A stretch of DNA of 56,189 bases, taken from assembly GCF_000786205.1 (NCBI RefSeq), contig NZ_JROH01000002.1, forward strand, positions 1 to 56,189. Reading direction: 5' to 3'. The notes beneath the pieces are model-generated. The model was not told the DNA's origin, searched no databases, and was given only the letters and a program-made list of their open reading frames with translations. Source of the DNA: Sphingomonas sp. 37zxx. GTDB lineage: Bacteria; Pseudomonadota; Alphaproteobacteria; Sphingomonadales; Sphingomonadaceae. Shown in pieces: positions 9,190 through 18,913 of the stretch (positions are counted from its first letter, which is position 1; each line of letters opens with the position of its first letter). The position numbers and the translations under genes were made by a program.

Positions 9190-10214
9190 GCGAGCGCGTC
9201 GACCTGCTGCTCCGGCCAATTCCGGGCGATGATGCCTGTGGCGCCGATCTGCGCGGCACGGCGGTGGATGCCGCGATCGCAGAGGCGCGGCGGCACGACG
9301 ATCCCGGATTGCCGCGCGGGATCTGGGCGACCGATCTGAAGCTGGCGGACTGGCCCAAGGTCGCCGAACTTTGCACCGCCGCGCTGCAACAGAGCAAAGA
9401 CCTTCGCCTTGCCTGCTGGCTGGCCGAGGCATGGACCCGATGCGAGGGATTCAAGGGAGCCGCAGACGGTTTCGCGCTGATCGGCGGCCTTTGCACCCGC
9501 TATTGGCAATGCCTCCAGGCCCGCGACGAAGCGATGCAGGTGGCGGCGCTGGACTGGCTGGTGCGCCATCTGCCGATCGCCCTGCGCCTGGTACCGATCG
9601 TCGCCGGCACCGCCGCCCGCGACAGTTGGTTCACCTGGACCGACGTGCTCAACGCCGATCGGCTGGAACAGGTGCGCCAGCGCGACTCCGCCGCCGCCGC
9701 GCGGGCAGAGGCCAATGGCGCACCCACCCGCGCCGCGTTTGCCGCCGCCCTGGCGGCAACCCCCTCCGAACCGCTCGTCGCGCAGCGCGCCGCGATCGAT
9801 GAAGCACGCGCAGCGCTCACGGCGATGGCGGCAGATTTCGTCGAGGCCGGGATCGCAGAGGCACCCGGCGTCGAACCGATCGTCACGATTCTCGATCCAG
9901 CGGCGCGCTTGCTCGCCACCGAACTGGCAAGCCGAACGCCGCGTGCGTCCGCTCCGGCCCACACACAGCCGGTGGCGGCGGCTTCCTTGGACACCGCGCT
10001 CCCGGGGGATCGCGACGCCGCCTATCGGCAAATCGCCGAGATCGCGGCCTGGCTCGAGCGTATCGAGCCGCACAGCCCGGTTCCCCCCATCCTCGCATTC
10101 GTAGCCGATTGGGGCCGGATGACGCTGAAAGAGATCGATGCGACGCTGCGCGACCAGGGCGGGGACATGATGATGCTGTTGGAAGCACTTGGCCTGGCGG
10201 GTCGAGACGAATAG
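9186..10214 (+). CDS. tssA: T6SS assembly protein TssA (ImpA N-terminal domain)
   Basis: A 342-residue TssA. The ImpA_N domain is clear at the start: a 'pi..d..cG.dLr' motif (LLLRPIPGDDACGADLRG), then WATDLKLADWPKVAELCTAAL, LRLACWLAEAW and GGLCTRYW. The C-terminus carries the short helical element AYRQIAEIAAWLERIEPHSP. TssA primes baseplate and sheath polymerisation and caps the growing sheath tip. The start (ATG over the tssM TGA) is an ATGA overlap. It closes the first T6SS transcription block; 155 nt separate it from tssB. Confidence 0.9.
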   Translation: MSERVDLLLRPIPGDDACGADLRGTAVDAAIAEARRHDDPGLPRGIWATDLKLADWPKVAELCTAALQQSKDLRLACWLAEAWTRCEGFKGAADGFALIGGLCTRYWQCLQARDEAMQVAALDWLVRHLPIALRLVPIVAGTAARDSWFTWTDVLNADRLEQVRQRDSAAAARAEANGAPTRAAFAAALAATPSEPLVAQRAAIDEARAALTAMAADFVEAGIAEAPGVEPIVTILDPAARLLATELASRTPRASAPAHTQPVAAASLDTALPGDRDAAYRQIAEIAAWLERIEPHSPVPPILAFVADWGRMTLKEIDATLRDQGGDMMMLLEALGLAGRDE

Positions 10215-10219
10215 CCTAA

Positions 10220-10289
10220 ATACTTCTTAAGTATGGCTGCCAAGCATTGCCTGGTCGATTCCCGGTTGCAAAGTTTTATGTGCTATGGT
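10220..10289 (+). promoter_or_regulatory. Candidate promoter region of the tssB operon with a small palindrome
   Basis: The 155-nt gap between tssA and tssB is the only sizeable break in the T6SS run, and is AT-richer than its surroundings. It holds a perfect inverted repeat ATACTT-ctt-AAGTAT at 10220-10234 and an extended -10-like TGcTATGGT ending at 10289, with no good -35. A second promoter here would allow tssB-C-hcp onward to be expressed separately. The reading is inference from sequence only. Confidence 0.3.
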
Positions 10290-10369
10290 TTCTGTCATGC
10301 CAACAGGCAGTTAAAGGTCTATGAGTCTTTCTGATTCTCTCGATCACTGCCACCCAGGGGGGATGTGCC

Positions 10370-10936
10370 ATGAATGACAGTATTCAGCACAAGATCGGTC
10401 GGAATCGTCCGCCACGGGTACAAATCACCTATGACGTCGAAACTGGCAACGCCATCAAAAAGCAGGAATTGCCGTTCGTCGTCGGGGTCATGGCCGACTT
10501 GTCGAGACCAGCCGGTGGTGCCCACACCACCAAGCTGAAGGATGTGGATCGCAAATTCGTCGAGATCGATCGCGACAATTTCGCATCCTATCTTAAATCC
10601 TTGTCGCCAAAGGTCGCCGGCGGTTCGGGCAAGGAAGCGTGGGAGGTCAGCATAACGTCGATGGACGATTTCGGTCCTGACCGGCTCGTCCAAACCGTCC
10701 CCTTGCTGAAGGATCTGTACGAAAAGCGGCGGAGTATCCGCGACTTGCTGACCAAATTGGACGGCAATGACGCAGCGCATGAAAAGCTGAGCGCGGCCTA
10801 TGAATCCGGCGGCCTCCAACAATTGATCACCGATGCGGCGGCAGAAAAAGCCAAGGCCGACGCCGAAGCCGCCGAAACCATTGCGGGGGGAACGGCGGAG
10901 CGCGGAACGGCCGATGGCGAGGGATCGGGGTCGTAA
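10370..10936 (+). CDS. tssB: T6SS contractile sheath small subunit TssB (VipA)
   Basis: A 188-residue sheath protein. The N-terminus is diagnostic (RNRPPRVQITYDVETGNA, then LPFVVGVMADLSRP), followed by FVEIDRDNFASYL and PLLKDLYEKRRSIRDLLTKL. With TssC it builds the contractile sheath around the Hcp tube in the cytoplasm. A GGGGGG ribosome site sits 7 nt before the ATG. The last ~35 residues are low-complexity, rich in Ala, Glu and Gly, and probably disordered. Confidence 0.95.
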   Translation: MNDSIQHKIGRNRPPRVQITYDVETGNAIKKQELPFVVGVMADLSRPAGGAHTTKLKDVDRKFVEIDRDNFASYLKSLSPKVAGGSGKEAWEVSITSMDDFGPDRLVQTVPLLKDLYEKRRSIRDLLTKLDGNDAAHEKLSAAYESGGLQQLITDAAAEKAKADAEAAETIAGGTAERGTADGEGSGS

Positions 10937-11041
10937 GCAAGCCGCGGGGTCGCAAGCAAATCGATAGCAATCGCCGGTTGGCATCGGGTGAACCTGCATC
11001 TGCAGCGTTGAATCCGTGCCCGGTCAAGCGAGGGAATGATC

Positions 11042-12553
11042 ATGGCTGAAGAAATGCCCGCAACGGTAGTCGATTATCTCGAGACACTTCGCATCGACCC
11101 GAAATCCCCCGAAAAGATCAACGGTCTGCAAATGATCGTGGCGCTGAACGGCGAAACCGAGCTGACACCGGCAAAGCAGGATGCCGATGCCGCACCGCGC
11201 GATCTGGTGAGCGCGTTGCAGCACATTCTCGATCGGCTCGACGAGGAATTGAGTGCGAAGCTCGACCTGATCTTGCACGATCCGGCCTTTCAACAGCTTG
11301 AGGCGACCTGGCGCGGACTGCACCATCTCGTCTTCAAGACCGAAACCTCGACCCGATTGAAGCTGCGCGTCCTTGATGCCACCGAAAAGGAGTTGCGCGA
11401 CGACCTGGGCAAGGCGATCGATTTCGACCAGTCGGCGCTGTTCAAGAAGGTTTATGAGGAGGAATATGGCACGCTGGGCGGCAAGCCTTACGGGCTGCTG
11501 GTGGGCGATTATTATTTCGACCGTTCGGCACCGTCGCAAAAGCTGCTTCGCGATATTTCGCAGGTCGCCGCCGCAGCGCATGCGCCCTTCATCGGCGCTG
11601 CGGATCCCAAGCTGTTCGACCTCGACAGCTTCCAGGATCTTCCCAAGCCGCGCGACCTCAGCAAGATATTCGACTCGGTCGTCATGGCCGAGTGGCGCGC
11701 CTTCCGTGAGACCGAGGAAAGCCGCTACGCCACGCTGACGCTGCCGCGGGTGCTGATGCGACTGCCCTATGATCCGGTCGACAACCCGGTCGATGGCATC
11801 GATTATAGCGAATATACCCGATCAGCGGCTCGGCATGCGAACGGCAATGGCGAGGCCATCGACGTGAGCGACCCGGTCCCGACGAGCTATCTGTGGGGCA
11901 ACCCCGCCTGGTTCCTGGCGCAACGCATCACCAATGCCTTCGCGCTATACAGCTGGACAGCGGCGATCCGCGGGGTCGAGGGCGGCGGCAAGGTCGAAAG
12001 CATGCCGCTATCGAAGTTCCTGACGGCGGCAGGGGAAACGGCGATCATCATCCCGACCGAGGTATCGATCACCGATCGCCGCGAGAAGGAATTGAGCGAT
12101 CTCGGTTTCGTCTCGCTGGTCTATTGCAAGGGCGAGAATTACGCCGCCTTTTTCGGCGCGCAGACGGTCAACAAACCGCAAAAGTACAATCTGCAATCCG
12201 CCAACAGCAACGCCGAACTTTCGGCACGGCTGCCCTATATCCTCAACACCTCGCGCTTCGCCCATTATATCAAGGTGATGATGCGCGACCGGATCGGCAG
12301 CTTCATGACGAAGGAAAACGTCCAGTCCTATCTCACCACCTGGATCAGCGATTATGTGCTCGACAAGGACGATGCGGGCCAGGATCTGAAGGCGCGGTAT
12401 CCGCTGCGAGAGGCGCGGATCGACGTGAGCGACGTGCCCGGGCAGCCGGGCAGCTACAACGCCACGGTGTTCCTGCGACCGCATTTCCAGCTGGAAGGGC
12501 TTTCTGCCTCGCTTCGCCTGGTCGCCGAGCTTCCGGCACCAGTGGCAGCTTAG
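11042..12553 (+). CDS. tssC: T6SS contractile sheath large subunit TssC (VipB)
   Basis: A 503-residue TssC. Recognisable blocks are FQQLEATWRGLHHLVFKTET, YGLLVGDYYF, VMAEWRAFRETEESRY, LPRVLMRLPYD and LWGNPAWFLAQRITNAF, with the C-terminal HYIKVMMRDRIGSF and RPHFQLEGLSASLRLVAELP. It assembles with TssB and carries the ClpV-recycled sheath. ATG 11042 is preferred over 11036 because the GAGGGA ribosome site then has normal spacing. It lies 105 nt after tssB and 42 nt before hcp. Confidence 0.95.
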   Translation: MAEEMPATVVDYLETLRIDPKSPEKINGLQMIVALNGETELTPAKQDADAAPRDLVSALQHILDRLDEELSAKLDLILHDPAFQQLEATWRGLHHLVFKTETSTRLKLRVLDATEKELRDDLGKAIDFDQSALFKKVYEEEYGTLGGKPYGLLVGDYYFDRSAPSQKLLRDISQVAAAAHAPFIGAADPKLFDLDSFQDLPKPRDLSKIFDSVVMAEWRAFRETEESRYATLTLPRVLMRLPYDPVDNPVDGIDYSEYTRSAARHANGNGEAIDVSDPVPTSYLWGNPAWFLAQRITNAFALYSWTAAIRGVEGGGKVESMPLSKFLTAAGETAIIIPTEVSITDRREKELSDLGFVSLVYCKGENYAAFFGAQTVNKPQKYNLQSANSNAELSARLPYILNTSRFAHYIKVMMRDRIGSFMTKENVQSYLTTWISDYVLDKDDAGQDLKARYPLREARIDVSDVPGQPGSYNATVFLRPHFQLEGLSASLRLVAELPAPVAA

Positions 12554-12595
12554 CCGCGATAGCGCGACCTCCCGCCTGCAGAAGGAGCGGCCCCG

Positions 12596-13096
12596 ATGGC
12601 AATTAATGCGTTCATCAAGTTCACAGAACCCGACATCAAGGGCGAATCGACCGACAGCAGCCACAGCGAACAGATTCAGGTGCTATCGTGGAGCCACAGC
12701 TTCAACCAGCCGACCAAGGCGGTGCGAAGCACGGCCGGCGGCGGCACCGTGGAGCAGGCGAACCATTCGGACTTCACCTTTTCCAAATATACCGATGCCG
12801 CCACCGACGACCTGTTGAAATATTGCTGGAACGGCAAGCAGATCGGCAAGGCGTTGATGCAGGTATATCGCTCCGACGGGAACGACGCTGCGATCCTGTA
12901 CATGGAAATCCAGATGGATGACGTGATCATCAGCAACGTCAGCATCGGCGGCGGCCAGGGTGATCTGCCGACCGAGAATATCTCGCTTGCCTATGGCAAG
13001 GTGACCTACACCTACAAAACGCAAAAGCCCGATACCGGCGATGCCGGTGGGGTCCAGCCGGTGTCGCATGATCTGATCAAGCAACTCGTGAGCTGA
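12596..13096 (+). CDS. hcp: T6SS inner tube protein Hcp (TssD)
   Basis: A 166-residue Hcp. It begins AINAFIKFTEPDIKGESTDS and contains QVLSWSHSFNQPT, DLLKYCWNGKQIGKALMQVY and the C-terminal YGKVTYTYKTQKPDTG. This is the beta-barrel Hcp1 fold whose hexameric rings stack into the expelled tube. A clear AGAAGGAG ribosome site precedes the ATG. It sits between tssC and tssE, so tube and sheath are co-expressed. No toxin extension is present. Confidence 0.95.
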   Translation: MAINAFIKFTEPDIKGESTDSSHSEQIQVLSWSHSFNQPTKAVRSTAGGGTVEQANHSDFTFSKYTDAATDDLLKYCWNGKQIGKALMQVYRSDGNDAAILYMEIQMDDVIISNVSIGGGQGDLPTENISLAYGKVTYTYKTQKPDTGDAGGVQPVSHDLIKQLVS

Positions 13097-13112
13097 GCGC
13101 CATGGCTTTTCC

Positions 13113-13586
13113 GTGGTAGCCGCATCGCGTCCCTTGCTGTTCGATCGGCTCAAGCCAAAACCACGCCACGGTACCGCTGGGGGGCAGGGTTTCCCCTATG
13201 GCGGGATCACCATCGAGCAGGTCGAGGCATCGGTGATCGAACAGCTCGAATGGACGCTCAACACCCGTGCCACATGGCTGGCGGAAGTGCTGGAAGAGCG
13301 CACCCGTGGCCAGCTTCGCTCGACGATCGACTATGGGCTGCCCGATCTGACCCTGTACCCGGTCGGCAATGCCGATGCCATGGCCCGGCTGGCTCGGCAC
13401 CTGGGTGAAGCGATCGCACTGTATGAGCCGCGCATTGCCGCGCCGCAGGTGGCGCTGGAGCCATCGGACCGCAGCGATACGCTGATCGTGATCATATCGG
13501 GCGGACTGCGCTTCGAGGATCGACACCATCCGATACGCTTGCGCATCCCGATCCGGGTCGAGCGGGGCGCGGTACATGCTCGCTGA
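13113..13586 (+). CDS. tssE: T6SS baseplate protein TssE (gp25-like)
   Basis: A 157-residue gp25-like protein. LLFDRLKP near the start and the core VIEQLEWTLNTRATW, RSTIDYGLPDLTLYP and ALEPSDRSDTLIVIISGGLR match TssE, although the common 'R.sv..dL..LLN' stretch reads VIEQLEWTLNT here. It initiates sheath polymerisation on the baseplate. GTG 13113 is used since the upstream ATG at 13102 is in another frame and soon meets a stop. It overlaps tssF by 11 nt. Confidence 0.88.
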   Translation: MVAASRPLLFDRLKPKPRHGTAGGQGFPYGGITIEQVEASVIEQLEWTLNTRATWLAEVLEERTRGQLRSTIDYGLPDLTLYPVGNADAMARLARHLGEAIALYEPRIAAPQVALEPSDRSDTLIVIISGGLRFEDRHHPIRLRIPIRVERGAVHAR

Positions 13587-15378
13587 CGCCAATCTGCTGC
13601 GATATTATTTCGCCGAACTGACCGCCCTGCGCGAAGAGGGGCGCAGCTTTGCACAACAGCATCCCGACATCGCTGCCGCGCTCGACCTGGCGGGTAATGA
13701 GGACCAGGATCCTCAGGTCGCGCGGCTGGTGGAATCGGTGGCGTTTCTGGTCGCGCGAGTGCGGCGGGAGTTTGACGCGGGGTTCCCGCTGATCCCGTCG
13801 GCACTGCTCGACCAGCTCTACCCGCAACTGGCGGCACCGCTGCCGGCCATGGGTGTCGCGCATTTCGAGGTTGCGCCCGAAAAATACGCCTTGTTGCAGA
13901 ACGTGACCGTTCCCCGCGACGTGGCGTTGTTCGCCCGGCTCGATGCGGGCATCGAATGCCGGTTCCGCACCAGCAGCGCCTTCACCTTATGGCCGCTGGT
14001 GCCGCAGGACATCGCGCTGATGCCGGCAAGCGATCTCGACGTGCGCGGTGCCGGCCCCTCGGTCCTGGCCGCGCTTCGCGTTACGCTTCGATGCTCGGGC
14101 ACGTTGAACTTTGCCAAGGTGAAGCCGGGCAAGCTGCGCTTTTTCCTCGACGGCGATACCGCGACACGCTTCGCGCTGCACGATCTGCTCGGCGCGCATT
14201 GCATCGGCGTCGCTGCCGCAGCGGGCGCGGGCAAGGCGAGGCTGGTGCCTGGCCTGCTACCCACCGCCCATGGCTTCGAACCCGACGAAGCGATCCTGCC
14301 GATGTCGGCGGTGGGTCATCACGGCTATCGCCTGCTCCAGGAATATTTCGCCTTTCCCGCCAAGTTTCTGTTCTTCGATCTGGATGGCTTCGATCCCGCC
14401 GCGTTCGGCGATGCCGATGCGGTGACCCTGTACTTCCTGTTCGACGACCGGCCGCGGGGGCAGCTTACGATCAGCCCCGAAAGCCTGCGGCTCAATTGTG
14501 TGCCGATCGTCAATCTGTTCCCGCGCACGAGCGAGCCGATCCGGCTGGACCATGTGCGCAGCGAATATCTGCTACAGCCCGACGCGCGCAGCCCGGCGGC
14601 AAGCGAAGTCCACAGCATCGCCAGCGTCACGCGCACCGCAGCACCAGCGGGCGAGGCCGCCGTCCTACCCTATTTTCGCGTGGGCACGGCGGCAGCGGCA
14701 AGCGGCCTGCGCTGGCTGGGCCGGCGGCGGCCGGTTTCGACCGGCATGCTCGAAGGGACCGAGATGATGCTCGCCTTTGTCGATCCCAATCTGGATCCGG
14801 GGGTGCCAGCCGATAAGGTGCTGTTCGCGCAGATGCTCTGCACCAACCGGCGGCTGACGCGCGAGTTGACGCTGGCGACACCGTTGCAGATCGAATCGGA
14901 CCTGCCGATCCAGCGGATCGCGCTTACCGGCGCGATGACCGCACCCCACGATCCGCCGATGGGGGGAGCGCGGCTCTGGCAGCTAGTGTCGCAACTTTCG
15001 CTGAACAAGCTGTCGCTCGATCGCGGCGATGCGAGCCGTGACGCGCTGCAACAGATGCTGATGCTATATGCCAGCGGCCCCGACCAGGCGACCAATCGCC
15101 AAATCAACGGGATCACGCGCCTCGCCACGCGGCCGACCGCGGCACGGCTGCGGACGCCGTCCTGGCGGCCGCTGGTGCGCGGCACCGAAATCGAGCTTAC
15201 GGTCAGTTCCTTCGCCTTTGCAGGCGGCAGCGCCTTGCTGTTCGGCGCGGTGATGGAACGGTTCTTTGCGCTCTACGCATCGGTCAACAGCTTCACGCGC
15301 CTCGCCCTTTGCCGAGACCAACAGCAGGAAAGATGGAAGGAATGGCCGAACCGGGCCGGCGCCAAGCCCCTGCTTTAA
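13576..15378 (+). CDS. tssF: T6SS baseplate protein TssF
   Basis: A 600-residue TssF (VasA/ImpG). The N-terminus LLRYYFAELTALREEGRSFA with HPDIAAALDLAG, DPQVARLVESVAFLVARVRR and LLDQLYPQLAAPLPAMGVAHF is diagnostic. TssF and TssG form the baseplate wedge docked to VgrG. It begins inside tssE and runs 37 nt into tssG, so the three wedge genes form a tightly overlapped cluster. Confidence 0.95.
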   Translation: MLADANLLRYYFAELTALREEGRSFAQQHPDIAAALDLAGNEDQDPQVARLVESVAFLVARVRREFDAGFPLIPSALLDQLYPQLAAPLPAMGVAHFEVAPEKYALLQNVTVPRDVALFARLDAGIECRFRTSSAFTLWPLVPQDIALMPASDLDVRGAGPSVLAALRVTLRCSGTLNFAKVKPGKLRFFLDGDTATRFALHDLLGAHCIGVAAAAGAGKARLVPGLLPTAHGFEPDEAILPMSAVGHHGYRLLQEYFAFPAKFLFFDLDGFDPAAFGDADAVTLYFLFDDRPRGQLTISPESLRLNCVPIVNLFPRTSEPIRLDHVRSEYLLQPDARSPAASEVHSIASVTRTAAPAGEAAVLPYFRVGTAAAASGLRWLGRRRPVSTGMLEGTEMMLAFVDPNLDPGVPADKVLFAQMLCTNRRLTRELTLATPLQIESDLPIQRIALTGAMTAPHDPPMGGARLWQLVSQLSLNKLSLDRGDASRDALQQMLMLYASGPDQATNRQINGITRLATRPTAARLRTPSWRPLVRGTEIELTVSSFAFAGGSALLFGAVMERFFALYASVNSFTRLALCRDQQQERWKEWPNRAGAKPLL

Positions 15379-16385
15379 GCGCCTTACTGCTCGCGCGTCC
15401 CGACGATTTCGACGGGTATCAGGCATTGCGCCTCTTATCGCGCATCGCGCGCGAAGAGCCCGCCGCCCTGCGCCTGCGTGGTAATACCAGCCTTAGCTGC
15501 CCCTCGGGCGGTTTGGCGCAGGTCGACAAGGACGGTGTCGCAGGAACGCTGACCGCGACGCTGAACTATCTGACGCTGTCGGGTGCCAACGGTCCGTTGC
15601 CGCCCCCCTTCAGTGACGAGATCAACGCCCGGTTGCGCGCCGGCGATACCGCGCTGCGCGATTTCCTCGACATTTTCGTCGATCGACTGGCGAAGCTGGA
15701 TTTCGACCGCGCGCAGCTGTTCCGGCCCGAATTGTCCGACCTTCCCGCCGACGAATCTAATCTTGCGCTGCCACTGCTCGCGCTGCTCGGCATGGCGACT
15801 GCGGGCATGGCGCAGAAGACGCGGCCGAATGCGGCAATACCGACCGATTCGATCCTTGCGCTCGCCCCGCTGCTCCACCGGGAGCCGCTGAGCGCGCACG
15901 CGCTGGAACAGGCGGTCACCGCCTGGAGCGGGCTGCCAGCGCGGGTGCGCCCGTTTCGCGGGGACTGGATCTTGCTGCCTCGATCGCAATGCACCCGGAT
16001 TCAACGTGACAAGGGCAATAACCGGCTGGGCGAGGATGCGATGCTGGGCACGGCGGCATGGGATCCGATGGCGGGAATCACGATCGAGCTTGGCCCGATG
16101 CCGCTGGCTCGCGCCGAACAGCTACTTCCCGGCGGCCGCGAACATCGGCCACTCGCCGAACTGATCGATCGGATGACCGACGCGGTGACAGGGGTGGCAT
16201 TGGTGCTCCGCCTGATTTCGGAAACCGTGCCGCCCGCGCGGCTTCCCGCCGCCGGTCTTCGGGCACGCGCCCCCCGGCTCGGCTGGACGAGCAAGCTGGC
16301 GGGATCGTCTTCCGCTGCTCGCGGGCGGGGCCGGCCGGCCCGGATCACGCTGCGACCCGGCTGGATCGCCAGTGCGCTGCCGTGA
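15342..16385 (+). CDS. tssG: T6SS baseplate protein TssG
   Basis: A 347-residue TssG (VasB/ImpH). Typical features are DFDGYQALRLLSRI, TATLNYLTLSGANGPLPPPFSD and LRDFLDIFVDRLAKLDF (the 'G..GpLP..yt' and 'l..FlDiFnhRl' motifs). The ATG at 15342 has AGGAAAG upstream at normal spacing; 15333 is an alternative. The C-terminal part is Arg/Ala-rich and less conserved. Its TGA overlaps the GTG of tssH (GTGA). Confidence 0.93.
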   Translation: MAEPGRRQAPALSALLLARPDDFDGYQALRLLSRIAREEPAALRLRGNTSLSCPSGGLAQVDKDGVAGTLTATLNYLTLSGANGPLPPPFSDEINARLRAGDTALRDFLDIFVDRLAKLDFDRAQLFRPELSDLPADESNLALPLLALLGMATAGMAQKTRPNAAIPTDSILALAPLLHREPLSAHALEQAVTAWSGLPARVRPFRGDWILLPRSQCTRIQRDKGNNRLGEDAMLGTAAWDPMAGITIELGPMPLARAEQLLPGGREHRPLAELIDRMTDAVTGVALVLRLISETVPPARLPAAGLRARAPRLGWTSKLAGSSSAARGRGRPARITLRPGWIASALP

Positions 16386-18913
16386 TCCAGATCTCCGCAC
16401 TGCTCGCGCTGTTGGGCAAAGCGACCGGTCCCGCGATGCAGCGCGCGGTGGATGATTGCGCCGCGCGTGGCCAGCATGTGGTCGAGGTCGAGCATCTGCT
16501 GCACCAGCTGGTCGAGGATCGCGGCACCGATTTGGCGCGGGCGCTAATCGAACATGGCGTCGATCCCGGCACCATTGCCGCCGAGCTGCTCGACGCGATC
16601 GGCCGGTGCCCGCGTGGCGCGGCAGACCCGCCGACCGTGTCGGTGGGACTGGACCAAACGCTGGAATCGGCATGGCTGATCGCATCGGTGAACCACGGTG
16701 CGCTCAAGATCGGCTCGCTATGCGTATTGCGCGCGGCGATCGAAGACGTGCGCGTGCGCGACCGGGTGCTGAGCGCCGCGCCCAGCCTGGCGCGGCTCCC
16801 AAGGCAGGGCCTGGCAGCGGCGATGACCAGGTTGCTCGCCCGCAGCAGCGAGGCCGAGGGCGTCGCGGGCGGTGGCCATGCGCTCGACACCTACACCGTC
16901 GACCTGACCGAGCGCGCGCGCGCCGGGCGGCTGGACGTAGCGATCGGCCGCGAGGAGGAAATCGAGCAGGTCATCGAAATCCTGCTGCGCCGCCGGCAGA
17001 GCAATCCGATCCTGGTCGGCCCGGCGGGGGTGGGCAAAACCGCGATCGTGGAAGCGCTGGCGCAGCGTATCGCCGAGGACCGCGTGCCTGCCTCGCTCAC
17101 CGGCCTGCGCATCCGCGCGCTCGATCTGGGCGCGGTACAGGCGGGCGCGAAGGTTCAGGGCGAGTATGAGGAACGGCTGCGCGCGATCCTCGAGGCGGCC
17201 GAGAGCGACGAAGCCGATTGTCTGCTGTTCATCGACGAGGCGCATATGCTGATCGGCGGCGGGGCCACGCCCGGGCAGCGCGACACCGCCAATCTGCTGA
17301 AGCCGGCGCTGGCGCGCGGCGCGCTGCGCGTGATCGCAGCCACCACCTGGTCGGAATATCGCCGCCACATCGAAAAGGACGCGGCGCTGTCGCGGCGGTT
17401 CCAGGCGGTGAAGGTAACGCCGCCCGACACCGAAACGGCGATCGCGATCCTGCGCCAACTCACCCCCCGGCTGGAAGCGCATCATGGCGTGCGGATCCTT
17501 GAGGAGGCGCTGTCCGCCGCCGTGCTGTTTGCACAGCGCTACATGGCCGATCGGCAATTGCCCGACAGCGCGATCACGGTACTCGACACCGCCTGCGCGC
17601 GCGTCGCCATCGCCCAATCGGACCGGCCACGCGCGCTGATCGAAGCCGAGGCGCGCTGCGCAATGCTAGCCACCGAAATCGTGCGGCTGGATGCCGAAAC
17701 GGGGGCGGGCCTGGCTTCGGGCGTTTCCGCCCGGCGCACCCAGTTGGAGCAGGCACAGGCGCGAGCCGAGCACAGGCGCGCCGGGATCGCGGCGCGCTGG
17801 GCGCAGGAACGCCATGCGGTAGAGCGCCTCAGTACCGGGGGCGATGCCACCGATATGCCCGAGGGCCTTGCGCACGCGCCGGCGGAGACGCCGCACCATG
17901 CGCCGATGATTCCGATCGCGGTGGATCGCGGGGCGGTCGCGGCGATCGTCGCAGGCTGGACCGGTGTGCCGGCTGAAGCGATGCTAGGGAACAGCACCCG
18001 GCGTGGCGCTGATTTGCAGGCGCAGTTGCGCAGTCGCATTGTCGGCCAAGCGGCGGCGATCGACACGATCGTCCGGCGTGTGCAGACCTTTCGGGCCGGG
18101 CTTGGTGATCCCCACAAGCCCACCGGGGTGTTCCTGTTGTGTGGCCCAAGCGGCGTCGGCAAGACCGAGACTGCGATTGCGCTGGCCGAGCTGTTGTTCG
18201 GCGGCAGGCGCGCGCTGATCACCGTCAACATGTCCGAATATCAGGAGGCGCATTCGGTTTCGGGGCTGAAGGGCGCGCCGCCCGGCTATGTCGGCTATGG
18301 CCAGGGCGGCGTGCTTACCGAAGCGGTGCGGCGCCAGCCCTATTCGGTGCTATTGCTCGACGAGATCGAAAAGGCGCATCCGGACGTGCTCGAGCTGTTC
18401 TACCAGGTGTTCGATCGCGGCACGATCGAGGACAGCGAGGGCGTGGCGGTGGATTTCAGCCATGCACTGATCCTGCTCACCTCCAATCTGGGGGACACGG
18501 TGATTGCTGGGGAGCATCCGCTGCGTTCGGCGCGGGATTCGGCGCTGCGCCGCGAACTGCTCCGCCATTTCGCGCCCGCCTTTCTCGGTCGGCTGACGAT
18601 CGTTCCCTATCTTCCATTGGGTGCCGAGCAGATCGTCGACATCGTCCAGCTGAAGCTGGCGCGCATCGCCCAGCGCTTTGCGACGGCCAGCGGGGGAGAA
18701 CTGACATGGGACGCGCGCGCGGCGACGGCGATCGCGGTGGAGGCGCAGCTGGCGGATGCCGGCGCGCGCGGGATCGACGCGATCCTCGAGCACCGCCTTC
18801 TGCCCGAACTCTCGGGCCTGATGCTCGACGAACGCGCCAGGCCGGCGGTGCCACGCTCTGCCCATATCGGCATCGCGACGGGGAATAGATTATATGTCGA
18901 GCTGGCGTCGTGA
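16382..18913 (+). CDS. clpV: T6SS sheath-recycling AAA+ ATPase TssH (ClpV)
   Basis: An 843-residue ClpB/ClpV-type unfoldase that disassembles contracted TssBC sheaths. The N-domain (about 1-150) has the Clp repeat layout (LLGKATGPAMQRAVDDCAAR … VEVEHLLHQLVED). The first AAA domain has Walker A GPAGVGKT at about residue 213 and Walker B LLFIDEAH; the second has GPSGVGKT at about 588 and VLLLDEIEKAH. A coiled middle region lies between. The GTG start fits both the GTGA overlap with tssG and the Clp N-terminus (IQISALLALLG). It overlaps vgrG by 4 nt. Confidence 0.95.
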   Translation: MIQISALLALLGKATGPAMQRAVDDCAARGQHVVEVEHLLHQLVEDRGTDLARALIEHGVDPGTIAAELLDAIGRCPRGAADPPTVSVGLDQTLESAWLIASVNHGALKIGSLCVLRAAIEDVRVRDRVLSAAPSLARLPRQGLAAAMTRLLARSSEAEGVAGGGHALDTYTVDLTERARAGRLDVAIGREEEIEQVIEILLRRRQSNPILVGPAGVGKTAIVEALAQRIAEDRVPASLTGLRIRALDLGAVQAGAKVQGEYEERLRAILEAAESDEADCLLFIDEAHMLIGGGATPGQRDTANLLKPALARGALRVIAATTWSEYRRHIEKDAALSRRFQAVKVTPPDTETAIAILRQLTPRLEAHHGVRILEEALSAAVLFAQRYMADRQLPDSAITVLDTACARVAIAQSDRPRALIEAEARCAMLATEIVRLDAETGAGLASGVSARRTQLEQAQARAEHRRAGIAARWAQERHAVERLSTGGDATDMPEGLAHAPAETPHHAPMIPIAVDRGAVAAIVAGWTGVPAEAMLGNSTRRGADLQAQLRSRIVGQAAAIDTIVRRVQTFRAGLGDPHKPTGVFLLCGPSGVGKTETAIALAELLFGGRRALITVNMSEYQEAHSVSGLKGAPPGYVGYGQGGVLTEAVRRQPYSVLLLDEIEKAHPDVLELFYQVFDRGTIEDSEGVAVDFSHALILLTSNLGDTVIAGEHPLRSARDSALRRELLRHFAPAFLGRLTIVPYLPLGAEQIVDIVQLKLARIAQRFATASGGELTWDARAATAIAVEAQLADAGARGIDAILEHRLLPELSGLMLDERARPAVPRSAHIGIATGNRLYVELAS

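Noticed and set aside
10260..10290. Sigma-54 type promoter before tssB
   Set aside because: GG and GC elements (TGG…TTGC) are present but their spacing is wrong by 2-3 nt in each alignment tried.
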